Origin: Leptonema sp964619535
GTDB lineage: Bacteria > Spirochaetota > Leptospiria > Leptospirales > Leptonemataceae
Assembly: GCA_964619535.1 (NCBI GenBank)
Contig: CAZUEX010000003.1
Span: 124,001 to 188,000 of the forward strand
Length of the DNA: 64,000 nt
Reading direction: 5' to 3'
Part shown: positions 41,554 to 49,548 of the stretch, piece by piece
How the letters are laid out: each line of letters begins with the position of its first letter
Position numbering within the stretch: the stretch's first letter is position 1
Made by a program: the position numbers and the translations under genes
Notes under the pieces: generated by a model
The model's database searches: none
What the model was told of the DNA's origin: nothing
Seen by the model: only the letters and a program-made list of their open reading frames with translations

Positions 41554-43125
41554 ATGTATTTTCGACTATTTGCCGTAGCCCTGTTGCTACCGTTTTCGCT
41601 GTATGCACAATCCGTAGAGAAGCGCTTAAACTACGATGGTGACATGCTGGTCCGCGGATTCTACACGTCTCGTGATCTGCCACTGGAACGGGTGCAGTCA
41701 GAGCCCTGCCCCAATCCAGCAGAGGCTGGCAAGGCCGGTAGCGTCCAGTCCCCCTGCAAAGAGGCAAAGGACTATTATACGGCCCGCTTTCGCTTGAATC
41801 TGGTCTTTACACCCAATGCCTTTACCGACATCTATTACGGTCTGGAGGTGGGAGATATTACCTTCGGGCAGGATAACGCGGCTGTTACCGGTCCCGGTTC
41901 CGGTGGCAAGGGATCCGGCGCTGTCAACCTGGAAACCCGTGAAATGCGATTGCGCTTTCATAACGAAAGCGGTACCTTATACTTTGATTCCGGTGTTTTT
42001 CCCGTCGGCTCTCCTGCAGGTCTTGTACTGGCCACAAGCGGTGCAGGTTTTCGGCTGGTGGGTGAAGTAAAATCGCTGTATTCCAGCTTTCAGCTGGTGT
42101 ACCTGAGGCAGGCCGATGATTCCATTAAGGACGGCGACCAGAACGGCTACAGCGACGAATCCTATAAGGACGTAAATCTGCTGTATGCGAACTGGAGGTT
42201 CTTTGGATTCCAGCACTGGAATGTAGACAGCTATGCCATATATAAAAGAGATCCCGTAGAATACGATGACGCCGGGGCCCTTCGCGATATCTCGCAGCTT
42301 TACTGGGCCGGGTCGCAGGTGCGGTATACGAAGGGTGGCTTTTCCTTCATGCTGCATGGCGTCATCAATGCAGGCGTCGTATCTTCCACAACAGACATCG
42401 AAACAAGCGGCACATCGAATCAGCTGTATATACCATCGTTTACCAATGACGGTAATGTCCTGTGGACGGGCACGGATAGCGTCGCCTTGCGAAAGGCCTC
42501 CTCTTCATGGGAGGCGGATCGTCTTGCACTGATCGAGGAGGCACGGCTTGCCTTTCCGTCAAGTCGACGACGTTATCCGGTTCGTTCCGGTGCAGCGCAG
42601 TTCGAGGTATCGTATCGCATATCGGATGGAACGACGCTGTCTCTGTCAGGGGCAGGTGCCAGCGGTCGTTTGAACGCTGAAACCGATGGCAGAACGCAAA
42701 GTTACAGAAAAGACCGGTTTTTTACTGCCGGCCCGGCCTTCCAGTTTACGGAGATTGCTCTGGATACATCCGGTGGCTATACGATCTTTGCAAACGGGGA
42801 GCTGACCGGGCTGCGAGCCTATAAGCTGGAATGGAAGCAGAAGTTTACATCGGCCATAGAAGGCCGGACGTCCTACACCAACATTCGATCTGCACATGGG
42901 CTGGACGGCAGCTACAACCAGTTTTACGGATGGTGGAAGGGCCCGCCTTCCAGTGACCTCGGCAGTGAATGGAACGTCGTTGTGGACTGGCGTCCCTTTG
43001 CGCAGTTCGTTCTCACGGCCAAGGCTGCCATTTTTCTACCGGGTCGAGGCTATCGATTTCTGATGGATGCGGAGCATGGCAGCGCCATCCGCGAGTATTC
43101 ACTCTACCTGTTGCAGCGCTTCTAA
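41554..43125 (+). CDS. predicted outer-membrane beta-barrel protein
   Basis: A 523-residue protein with a signal peptide (FRLFAVALLLPFSLYAQ). It has many alternating hydrophobic strands separated by polar turns, and a C-terminal strand ending in Phe (REYSLYLLQRF), the usual OM-insertion signal. Aromatic girdle residues and Gly-rich loops fit a porin-like barrel. An acidic loop near DGDQNGYSDE may bind cations. It is likely a channel or porin; no specific family is recognised. It follows the solute-binding protein closely. Confidence 0.72.
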   Translation: MYFRLFAVALLLPFSLYAQSVEKRLNYDGDMLVRGFYTSRDLPLERVQSEPCPNPAEAGKAGSVQSPCKEAKDYYTARFRLNLVFTPNAFTDIYYGLEVGDITFGQDNAAVTGPGSGGKGSGAVNLETREMRLRFHNESGTLYFDSGVFPVGSPAGLVLATSGAGFRLVGEVKSLYSSFQLVYLRQADDSIKDGDQNGYSDESYKDVNLLYANWRFFGFQHWNVDSYAIYKRDPVEYDDAGALRDISQLYWAGSQVRYTKGGFSFMLHGVINAGVVSSTTDIETSGTSNQLYIPSFTNDGNVLWTGTDSVALRKASSSWEADRLALIEEARLAFPSSRRRYPVRSGAAQFEVSYRISDGTTLSLSGAGASGRLNAETDGRTQSYRKDRFFTAGPAFQFTEIALDTSGGYTIFANGELTGLRAYKLEWKQKFTSAIEGRTSYTNIRSAHGLDGSYNQFYGWWKGPPSSDLGSEWNVVVDWRPFAQFVLTAKAAIFLPGRGYRFLMDAEHGSAIREYSLYLLQRF

Positions 43126-43269
43126 CCATAGCAGCCCATAGATGATCGAACGATGTTAAGGGCCGGGAAGCAGCTTCCGTGGCGCTGCAACGAAAGGGCG
43201 TCTTCACGTTTTTTTTGAAAAAATTGAATCAGATCGGCCGAGAATGCACCCCCTAAAACGGAGGGGTGT

Positions 43270-43932
43270 ATGAAAAGTTGCCGGTGGCTATCCATGTCTG
43301 GACTGGTGCTGGGGAGCCTGGTCTATACGAGCTGTTCCGCTTTTTTCGGGACCGTTTATCAATCTGCAGGTGCAGCTTTTGATTCCAGTCTGTGGAAAGA
43401 AAGTTCGGGTGGTGTTGCCGATTTTCGAACTTGTCAGGCCGTGATGGACGGGCTTGCGTACAGGCAAGAACCTTCGCGGGCGAGAAGTTGGGGCTCAGCG
43501 GCTATTACGGCGGGGTATGTTGTCGACGCCGGGATTTGGCTCTACGGTCTTTACTACGGCCTGGTAGCGCCAAACTACGGAATTGCATTCCTGGGTTTCA
43601 CCGGATTTGGATACGCTACTGCGATATACGGACAGGCAATCATCGACAACGAGCAAGCCGCTGAGGGTCTCCGCTACACTGTTCGTCCTGAAGGCACAGT
43701 CCGACTGGTAGACGGGCGGTGCTCCAAAACGGGAAAACCCTACTATTACCGCCGGCACGTCTTCGAGCTCGACGAAGAAGACATGCTTTCGGAAACGAGC
43801 GATAAACAGGCAGCCTGTCTGCAGAAGTTGTCGGTGCAGTCCTCACTGGATTTCTGCAAGTACAGCCGGCTCGCCAGCGAGTGTCGGTGCACGGCCTTTG
43901 AGGAGGTTACCTTTGAGGTGGGGGTTGAATGA
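43270..43932 (+). CDS. cysteine-rich putative lipoprotein
   Basis: A 220-residue protein with a signal and lipobox (GSLVYTSC, Cys22). The mature part has two hydrophobic Gly/Ala/Tyr stretches (about 77-120) and a C-terminal region with six further cysteines (RCSK, ACLQK, FCKY, CRC). AACGGAGG-type sequence lies just before the ATG. I do not recognise a family. Disulphides in the periplasm are plausible. Confidence 0.65.
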   Translation: MKSCRWLSMSGLVLGSLVYTSCSAFFGTVYQSAGAAFDSSLWKESSGGVADFRTCQAVMDGLAYRQEPSRARSWGSAAITAGYVVDAGIWLYGLYYGLVAPNYGIAFLGFTGFGYATAIYGQAIIDNEQAAEGLRYTVRPEGTVRLVDGRCSKTGKPYYYRRHVFELDEEDMLSETSDKQAACLQKLSVQSSLDFCKYSRLASECRCTAFEEVTFEVGVE

Positions 43933-43989
43933 CCGAGCCAGAATAGAGAGCAGTTCCAGGCGAGGCCGTGCCCGGAACTGCCGCTGAGA

Positions 43990-44607
43990 TTAGCGAGAAT
44001 ACGTGGCCGTGATCGATCCTTCGGCCAGTTTCATCTGGTGGATCATAAAGCCAACCATGGCCGGTGATGCACTGGCATCAAGCGGCAGCTGATCCTTCAG
44101 TGCGTACACTGTGAGGATGTAGCGGTGTTCTCCGTGCCCGGGCGGAGGGCATGCACCGAGGAAGGATCTTGCTCCGCCATCGTGCTTCACCATGATAGAG
44201 CCAGGTGGCAAAGAGGCGGGGGCCCTTCCGGCTCCGGCATTCAGTGATGTAACCGAAGCGGGAATGTTAAAGACCACCCAGTGCCAGAAGCCGCTTCCGG
44301 TGGGTGCATCGGGGTCGTAAAGCGTAACGGCATAGAACTTTGTTTGTTCCGGAGCTCCGCTCCATTGTAGATCAGGCGAGATATTCTTGCCCGAACATCC
44401 GAAGGTGTTAGCTACCTGGTCATCGGACAGTCGCTGACCGTCTTTGAAGATGGAGCTCTTCACCGTAAGGGCAGGAACGGAAGTCGTTGATGCAGTGGCA
44501 CATGCCTGCAGAAGGAAAAGGGCGGCTAAGCCGGCGACCCAGAAGAGGAGTCTTCTGGCCGGCCGTGCCGCTTCTGTTTTGCTCGCACTATGGTTCAGGG
44601 GTTTCAT
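43990..44607 (-). CDS. PEBP (Raf kinase inhibitor-like / YbhB-type) lipoprotein
   Basis: A 205-residue protein. The N-terminal basic stretch, hydrophobic segment and lipobox LFLLQAC suggest lipidation. The PEBP domain has GCSGKNISPDLQWSGAPEQT, VTLYDPDAPTGSGFWHWVVFN and the HGEHRYILTVYAL strands with the conserved Asp-Pro-Asp and His. Family members bind phospholipids or anions; the bacterial role is poorly defined. The ATG at 44607 is chosen because the signal sequence begins after it. Confidence 0.9.
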   Translation of the reverse strand: MKPLNHSASKTEAARPARRLLFWVAGLAALFLLQACATASTTSVPALTVKSSIFKDGQRLSDDQVANTFGCSGKNISPDLQWSGAPEQTKFYAVTLYDPDAPTGSGFWHWVVFNIPASVTSLNAGAGRAPASLPPGSIMVKHDGGARSFLGACPPPGHGEHRYILTVYALKDQLPLDASASPAMVGFMIHQMKLAEGSITATYSR

Positions 44608-44668
44608 GTCAAAATGGTAATGCGGGCGTCTGTTATGGCAACGGATTTTTTGCCATCCTGTTTCGGTG

Positions 44669-45613
44669 CTATCCGGCGCTTGCTTCGTCGAGCAGTTGCA
44701 GGGATTCAGCTCCCAGCCGTACGTCCAGTGTGGCCACAAGGGCATCGAGTTGCTCGGTCGTAGTAGCGCTTACGATCGGGGCCGTTACAGCGGGGCGACT
44801 GAGCAGCCATGCAAGGGCGATCTGTGCCGGTGTTGCCTGTACATTGGCGGCCACGGTATCGAGGGCCTTGAGGATACGCAGACCACGCTCGTTCATGTAT
44901 CGTTTCATACCCTTGCCGCGCAGGCTTTTCGAGAAGTCCGCCTCAGATCGGTACTTGCCGGTCAGAAAGCCAGCAGCAAGTGAAAAGTAAGGGATGACAG
45001 CGAGATGGTTTTCTTCGCTTACGGCAGCGAGGTCGCTTTCAAAGTCATGCCGGTCATAGAGATTGTAATGCGGCTGCAGCGTTTGAAAGGCGGCGAGCCT
45101 TTTAGAGCTGGAAACCTCAAGAGCCTGCTTAAGACGGGCACCGGTATAGTTGGAGGCGCCAATGGCTCGAACCTTTCCGGCCTTGATCAATGAGTCAAAG
45201 GCTTCGAGTGTTTCTTCCAGCGGAGTATCGGGATCATCCTGGTGGGCCTGGTAAAGGTCAATGTAATCGATCTGCAGGCGTTTCAGTGATTCATCAACAG
45301 AGGCAAGGATGTGTTTCTTTGAAAGGCCCTTTCGGTCGGGCGCAAACTCCATACCGACCTTCGTTGCAATGATAAGCCTGTCTCTCTTCCCGGACCGCTT
45401 CAGCCATCGGCCAATGATCGTCTCTGAAATGCCGGATTTGCCAATCCAGCGGGCATAGGTATCTGCCGTGTCGAGGCAATTCAGCCCGCGATCTACCAGG
45501 TGATCGAGGATGTGAAAGGATTGGGCTTCATCAATGGTCCAGCCGAAGACATTGCATCCGAAGATGATGGGCGTTATCTGCGTATCGTTAAACAGGGTGC
45601 GTTGCATGTTCAT
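44669..45613 (-). CDS. aldo/keto reductase
   Basis: About 314 residues with the AKR (beta/alpha)8 barrel motifs: LDTADTYARW (catalytic Asp and Tyr), IATKVG (Lys), YIDLYQAHQDDP (His), and a nicotinamide-binding AIGASNYTGARL. The substrate is undefined. Alternative starts are at 45613 and 45607. A separate transcript from the PEBP gene is not excluded. Confidence 0.93.
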   Translation of the reverse strand: MNMQRTLFNDTQITPIIFGCNVFGWTIDEAQSFHILDHLVDRGLNCLDTADTYARWIGKSGISETIIGRWLKRSGKRDRLIIATKVGMEFAPDRKGLSKKHILASVDESLKRLQIDYIDLYQAHQDDPDTPLEETLEAFDSLIKAGKVRAIGASNYTGARLKQALEVSSSKRLAAFQTLQPHYNLYDRHDFESDLAAVSEENHLAVIPYFSLAAGFLTGKYRSEADFSKSLRGKGMKRYMNERGLRILKALDTVAANVQATPAQIALAWLLSRPAVTAPIVSATTTEQLDALVATLDVRLGAESLQLLDEASAG

Positions 45614-45730
45614 GGTTACATGCAGTATAGGAAGCCGGAGGCCTCGTGGCAAGGATGCTCTTCAGGAATAATTTTTCAGGCGGCGATGGGCGCGGCGCCC
45701 GGGTGGAGCCAGGGCAAGAAAAGAAGAACC

Positions 45731-45804
45731 TGCTCCGAGCAGGATTCGAACCTGCGACACCTGGATTCGAAGTCCAGTACTCTATCCAGCTGAGCTATCG
45801 GAGC
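45731..45804 (-). tRNA. tRNA-Arg (anticodon TCG)
   Basis: On the minus strand the acceptor stem GCTCCGA pairs with TCGGAGC. The D-arm AGCTCAGCTGGATAGAGT is canonical. The anticodon arm CTGGA-CTTCGAA-TCCAG gives TCG, and the T-arm GCAGG-TTCGAAT-CCTGC is complete, with discriminator A. CCA is not encoded. Confidence 0.97.
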
Positions 45805-46114
45805 GGTACGTCAAAACCGCCTGCCTGCGCTATCTGACAACCGCTTTTTCTGGCACCGGTCGATTCACGATCATAGCGCATGGGGACGCACTGTGGAGGT
45901 TAGGCCGTTCTTCAAGAAGCAAGGCCGGCTTTTGCAGGCTATCCGGAAAGAGAGCGTGCATTGGAATTCCCTGCTGGACGATGAGAGCCAGCAGCAAGAA
46001 CTGGCAGGAGCGTTTTCTCCACATAGCGGAGGAAGGATCGTCGAAACAAGCGCAGCAGAGGCGGCGTCTCTTTCACTTAAACAGGGCGTCGTGAATCAAG
46101 CGAAGGAGATGGAC
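45805..46114. other. 310-bp stretch without a gene
   Basis: This region lies between tRNA-Arg (minus strand) and the transketolase start. It should hold both upstream control regions. The transketolase frame stays open back to 45893, but that part has no homology to the family. I see no convincing -35/-10 pair on either strand and no repeat or stem-loop. Confidence 0.5.
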
Positions 46115-48082
46115 ATGGATCGTAGAACGCTGGCCAATGCCATTCGGGCTTTGAGCATCGACGCCGTTGAGAAGGCGAAGTCCGGGCATCCGGGAGCTCC
46201 GATGGGTATGGCCGATATGGCCGAAGTTCTGTGGAATGATTTTGTAAAACACAATCCGCGAAATCCGGCCTGGGTAGATCGGGATCGCGTCGTACTTTCA
46301 AACGGGCATGCTTCCATGCTTTTATACTCTGTTCTTCATCTGAGTGGTTACGATCTGTCCATTGAAGATCTGAAGAACTTCCGGCAACTGAACTCGAAAA
46401 CACCGGGGCATCCTGAATACGGTCACACGCCCGGTGTGGAAACGACAACGGGCCCTCTGGGGCAGGGCATTGCAACGGCCGTTGGAATGGCTCTGGCTGA
46501 GAAGCTTCTGGCTGCGGAGTTTAACCGTGATGGGTATCCGGTCGTTGATCATCACACGTTTGTTCTTCTGGGGGATGGCTGCTTGATGGAGGGCATTTCG
46601 CATGAAGCCATCTCTCTTGCTGGAACGTGGCAGCTTGGTAAGCTGATCGCCCTGTATGACGATAACGGCATCTCCATCGATGGAAAGGTGCAGGGATGGT
46701 TCAGCGAGGATGTTCCTGGACGTTTTCGCGCCTGTGGATGGCAGGTTATCGAAAATGTAGATGGGCACAATGCAGAGGCGGTGCACGAGGCCCTGGCTCA
46801 GGCCAGAGCCGATGGCAATCGTCCGACGCTGATATGCTGCAAAACAGTCATCGGCTATGGCTCGCCCAATAAGGCTGGCAAGGAAAGCGTTCACGGTGCT
46901 CCGCTGGGCGGTGAAGAGGCGGCGGCTACAAAGGCCGCTCTTGGCTGGCAGGGCGATCCGTTTGAGGTTCCCGAAGAGGTATACAAAGCCTGGGATGCGC
47001 GGGCAAAAGGTGAGGCAGCGGAGGCCAGGTGGCAGGAGCTCTTTGCCGGCTATGAAAAGAAGTATCCGGAGCTTGCTGCAGAGTTCAGGCGTCGGGCGGA
47101 AGGCCGGCTGCCGGAAGGGTTTGATCGAGTTTTACAGAACTTTATAGCAAACGAACAGCCTGCAAAAGAGGCTACGCGAAAGACTTCGCAACGTGTACTG
47201 GAAGCGATGAAGGCTGTACTGCCCGAGATGATCGGTGGCTCTGCAGACCTTACGCATTCAAATCTGACGAACTGGTCTGCAATGAAGTCCGTGCAGCCCG
47301 GTGCAAACGGAGGCGACTACCTGCACTTCGGAGTGAGGGAATTCGCCATGGCTGCCATTATGAATGGCCTGCAGTTGCATGGGCACTATCGTCCGTTCGG
47401 AGGTACCTTTCTCGTCTTCTCGGACTACATGCGCAATGCCATCCGACTGTCGGCGCTGATGAAGCTTCCCGTCATTTACGTCTTAACGCATGATTCGATT
47501 GGTCTTGGAGAGGATGGGCCCACACATCAGCCTGTGGAGCATGTCCCTTCGCTGCGTCTGATTCCGGGGCTTGAGGTCTGGCGGCCGGCGAACGTCGAGG
47601 AAACGGCCGTTGCCTGGACGGAGGCCCTGAAGCGCAAAGATGGCCCTTCTGCCTTCATCCTGAGCAGGGCCGGCATTGAGTTTCATCGTTCTGAGGATGT
47701 TTCTGCCGTGGCAAAGGGGGCCTATACGGTGCTGGAGCCAGAGCGCAAGGCGGAAAAGCTGATCATTGCCACCGGTTCGGAGCTTCCCCTGGCCCTTGCC
47801 GCTGCCAGAGAAAAGAATGCTGCAGGCGGGGCTGTGCGTGTGGTGTCCATGCCCTGTGCCGAGCGCTTCGACCGGCAGGACGCTGCCTATCGTGAAGCGG
47901 TACTGGGCGTGCCGTATGAGAATCGTTATGTGATTGAGGCTGCCCATCCGGCCACGTGGACGAAGTATGCTCCGTACGAAAACATCATTGGAATCGATAG
48001 CTTTGGAGCATCGGCGCCAGGTGATGTTCTGATGGCGCACTTTGGCTTTACGGTTGAGGCTTTGCTGAAGCGCCTGGGCTGA
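46115..48082 (+). CDS. tkt: transketolase
   Basis: A 655-residue thiamine-diphosphate enzyme of the pentose phosphate pathway. Motifs include LSIDAVEKAKSGHPGAPMGMA, SNGHASMLLYS, TTGPLGQGIA, the ThDP-binding GDGCLMEGISHEA...YDDNGISIDG, and GVREFAMAAIMNG. The ATG at 46115 has AAGGAG six bases upstream; an earlier ATG at 46109 touches the Shine-Dalgarno sequence and is unlikely to be used. Length is normal. Confidence 0.96.
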   Translation: MDRRTLANAIRALSIDAVEKAKSGHPGAPMGMADMAEVLWNDFVKHNPRNPAWVDRDRVVLSNGHASMLLYSVLHLSGYDLSIEDLKNFRQLNSKTPGHPEYGHTPGVETTTGPLGQGIATAVGMALAEKLLAAEFNRDGYPVVDHHTFVLLGDGCLMEGISHEAISLAGTWQLGKLIALYDDNGISIDGKVQGWFSEDVPGRFRACGWQVIENVDGHNAEAVHEALAQARADGNRPTLICCKTVIGYGSPNKAGKESVHGAPLGGEEAAATKAALGWQGDPFEVPEEVYKAWDARAKGEAAEARWQELFAGYEKKYPELAAEFRRRAEGRLPEGFDRVLQNFIANEQPAKEATRKTSQRVLEAMKAVLPEMIGGSADLTHSNLTNWSAMKSVQPGANGGDYLHFGVREFAMAAIMNGLQLHGHYRPFGGTFLVFSDYMRNAIRLSALMKLPVIYVLTHDSIGLGEDGPTHQPVEHVPSLRLIPGLEVWRPANVEETAVAWTEALKRKDGPSAFILSRAGIEFHRSEDVSAVAKGAYTVLEPERKAEKLIIATGSELPLALAAAREKNAAGGAVRVVSMPCAERFDRQDAAYREAVLGVPYENRYVIEAAHPATWTKYAPYENIIGIDSFGASAPGDVLMAHFGFTVEALLKRLG

Positions 48083-48102
48083 CGAAGATCGGCTCAGAAA
48101 GT

Positions 48103-48136
48103 CCAGGGAGACCGCACATCATGCGGGAATCCCTGG
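48103..48136. terminator. strong two-part stem-loop between convergent genes
   Basis: CCAGGGA pairs with TCCCTGG, and inside it CCGCA pairs with TGCGG around a CATCA loop. It lies between the stop of tkt and the stop of hemJ. No long T-run follows on either strand, so it may be a weak bidirectional terminator or a 3'-end stabiliser. Confidence 0.5.
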
Positions 48137-48143
48137 GCGATCA

Positions 48144-48572
48144 TTAGAACGGTTTTACAACGGCCAGGATAACGACGGCAATCAGTACCAGGGTAGGGAG
48201 CTCGTTCAGGAAGCGAAAACGTCGGTGATCGAACTGCTCCCCGGCAACCAGGCGCCGGTGGTAGTGGACGGCCAGAAAATGGTTGGCGAAGAGGACGAGA
48301 ACGATCATGAGCTTCGTCCAGATCCAGCCAACGGCGAGAAAATAGTCGAGGTTCAGGAAAAGCATCAGCAGGCCGAGCGCCGTCGTTACAATCATGGCCG
48401 GGTTCATGATGATGCGGAGCAGTTTGGATTCCATGACGGCCAGCTGATCCTTTACAGCCTGTGAATCGTTCATGGCATGATAGACGAACAGGCGCCAGAT
48501 GTAGAAAAGGCCGGCAAACCATGCTACAAGAGCGATGATATGAAAGGCCTTAATCCAGAGATAATAAGTCAT
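48144..48572 (-). CDS. hemJ: protoporphyrinogen IX oxidase HemJ
   Basis: A 142-residue, four-helix membrane protein. LWIKAFHIIALVAWFAGLFY holds the conserved His; RLFVYHA, MNPAMIVTTALGLLM, WTKLMIVL and a further His in NHFLAVHYHRRL follow. This is the HemJ/UPF0093 family that oxidises protoporphyrinogen IX in bacteria lacking HemG or HemY. It adds to the haem pathway represented by hemCD in this window. Confidence 0.92.
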   Translation of the reverse strand: MTYYLWIKAFHIIALVAWFAGLFYIWRLFVYHAMNDSQAVKDQLAVMESKLLRIIMNPAMIVTTALGLLMLFLNLDYFLAVGWIWTKLMIVLVLFANHFLAVHYHRRLVAGEQFDHRRFRFLNELPTLVLIAVVILAVVKPF

Positions 48573-48604
48573 TGACGTTCCTTCTTCCCTGATTGCGATG
48601 AGTT

Positions 48605-49045
48605 ATGCTGTCTGAAGCGATGTGTACGTTCTTTCAGCGGAATCATATTATGTGTCTTGGCACGGCTTCTGGCAGTCAATCGTATTCCACTCCGCTCTTT
48701 TACCTATTCGGTAAGGACGATGTTCTGTTCTGCTTTATGAGCTCGAGGGAGACTCGACATGCCGATGAGGCTCTGCGTAATCCGAAGGTCAGTGCCGCTG
48801 TGTATGGCCATCATCGTGAGGTAGAGAAGCTGCAGGGAGCGCAGATCATGGGAGTGATGCAAATGTATGAGATCGGTGATCCAGCGATGGCAGGCCTCGT
48901 ATCTGATTATACCGACAGATATCCTGAAAGCGTGACAATGCTCGGTGATGAAGCGATGAGATTCTGGACGCTGCGGGCCGACTGGATCAAGTTTACGGAC
49001 AATACCGTGAAGTTTGGTTATAAAGAAATCTGGAGTCGACCATGA
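48605..49045 (+). CDS. pyridoxamine 5'-phosphate oxidase-fold flavin/haem-binding protein
   Basis: A 146-residue protein with the split-barrel fold seen in YhbP/PNPOx-like proteins: HIMCLGTASGSQSYSTPLFYLF, VLFCFMSSRETRHADEAL, VSAAVYGHHREVEKLQGAQIMG and a final WIKFTDN strand. The specific ligand and substrate are unknown. Its stop overlaps the start of the NYN gene by four bases. Confidence 0.8.
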   Translation: MLSEAMCTFFQRNHIMCLGTASGSQSYSTPLFYLFGKDDVLFCFMSSRETRHADEALRNPKVSAAVYGHHREVEKLQGAQIMGVMQMYEIGDPAMAGLVSDYTDRYPESVTMLGDEAMRFWTLRADWIKFTDNTVKFGYKEIWSRP

Positions 49046-49542
49046 TTCTCGTACTCGACGGCTTTAATGTGCTCTATAAGTTTCCGGAATTCGAAGAAGA
49101 GATGGAGCGAGGACGCCTGGAAGCGGCCATGCGTGGGTTAACTTCGTATATGGCCTATCTTCGCAGGGATTATCCGAAGATGGAGGTGCACATCTTCTTT
49201 GATGGCCGGCGTAGAAAAGGGGATGATACCTTTCGTGATTATGAGAACGGTATCCATACCTACTACAGCATCGATGAGGCTGCCGATCACCTGATTCGTG
49301 AGTTTGTGGAATCAAGATTTGGCGGAGAGCAGATACGCGTGGTCAGTTCTGATAAAGAGGTGCGACGGTATGCAAAGGTGCACCGCTGTGAACTGCAGAG
49401 CTCCGAAGAATTCTACAAATGGTATAGCAAGGTGACGGCTCCGAAGGCCAGGGGCGGTGCAGAAAAACCTGACAGGCCGCTCAGTGCCCGCGAAGTCGAA
49501 GACTGGCTGAGATTTTTTGGGTCTCGAAAGCGAAAGAGATAA
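49042..49542 (+). CDS. NYN-domain ribonuclease, YacP/Rae1-type
   Basis: A 166-residue PIN-like protein: ILVLDGFNVLYKFPEFEEE supplies the first acidic residue, VHIFFDGRRRKGDD the second, and RVVSSDKEVRRYAK the third. This matches the YacP family, whose Bacillus member Rae1 cleaves mRNA in the ribosome A site. The C-terminal tail is basic. Coupled to the preceding PNPOx-like gene. Confidence 0.85.
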   Translation: MILVLDGFNVLYKFPEFEEEMERGRLEAAMRGLTSYMAYLRRDYPKMEVHIFFDGRRRKGDDTFRDYENGIHTYYSIDEAADHLIREFVESRFGGEQIRVVSSDKEVRRYAKVHRCELQSSEEFYKWYSKVTAPKARGGAEKPDRPLSAREVEDWLRFFGSRKRKR

Positions 49543-49548
49543 GCAGGA

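Noticed and set aside
45893..46114. N-terminal extension of the transketolase reading frame
   Set aside because: The extra 74 residues have no family homology, and AAGGAG is placed correctly for the ATG at 46115.
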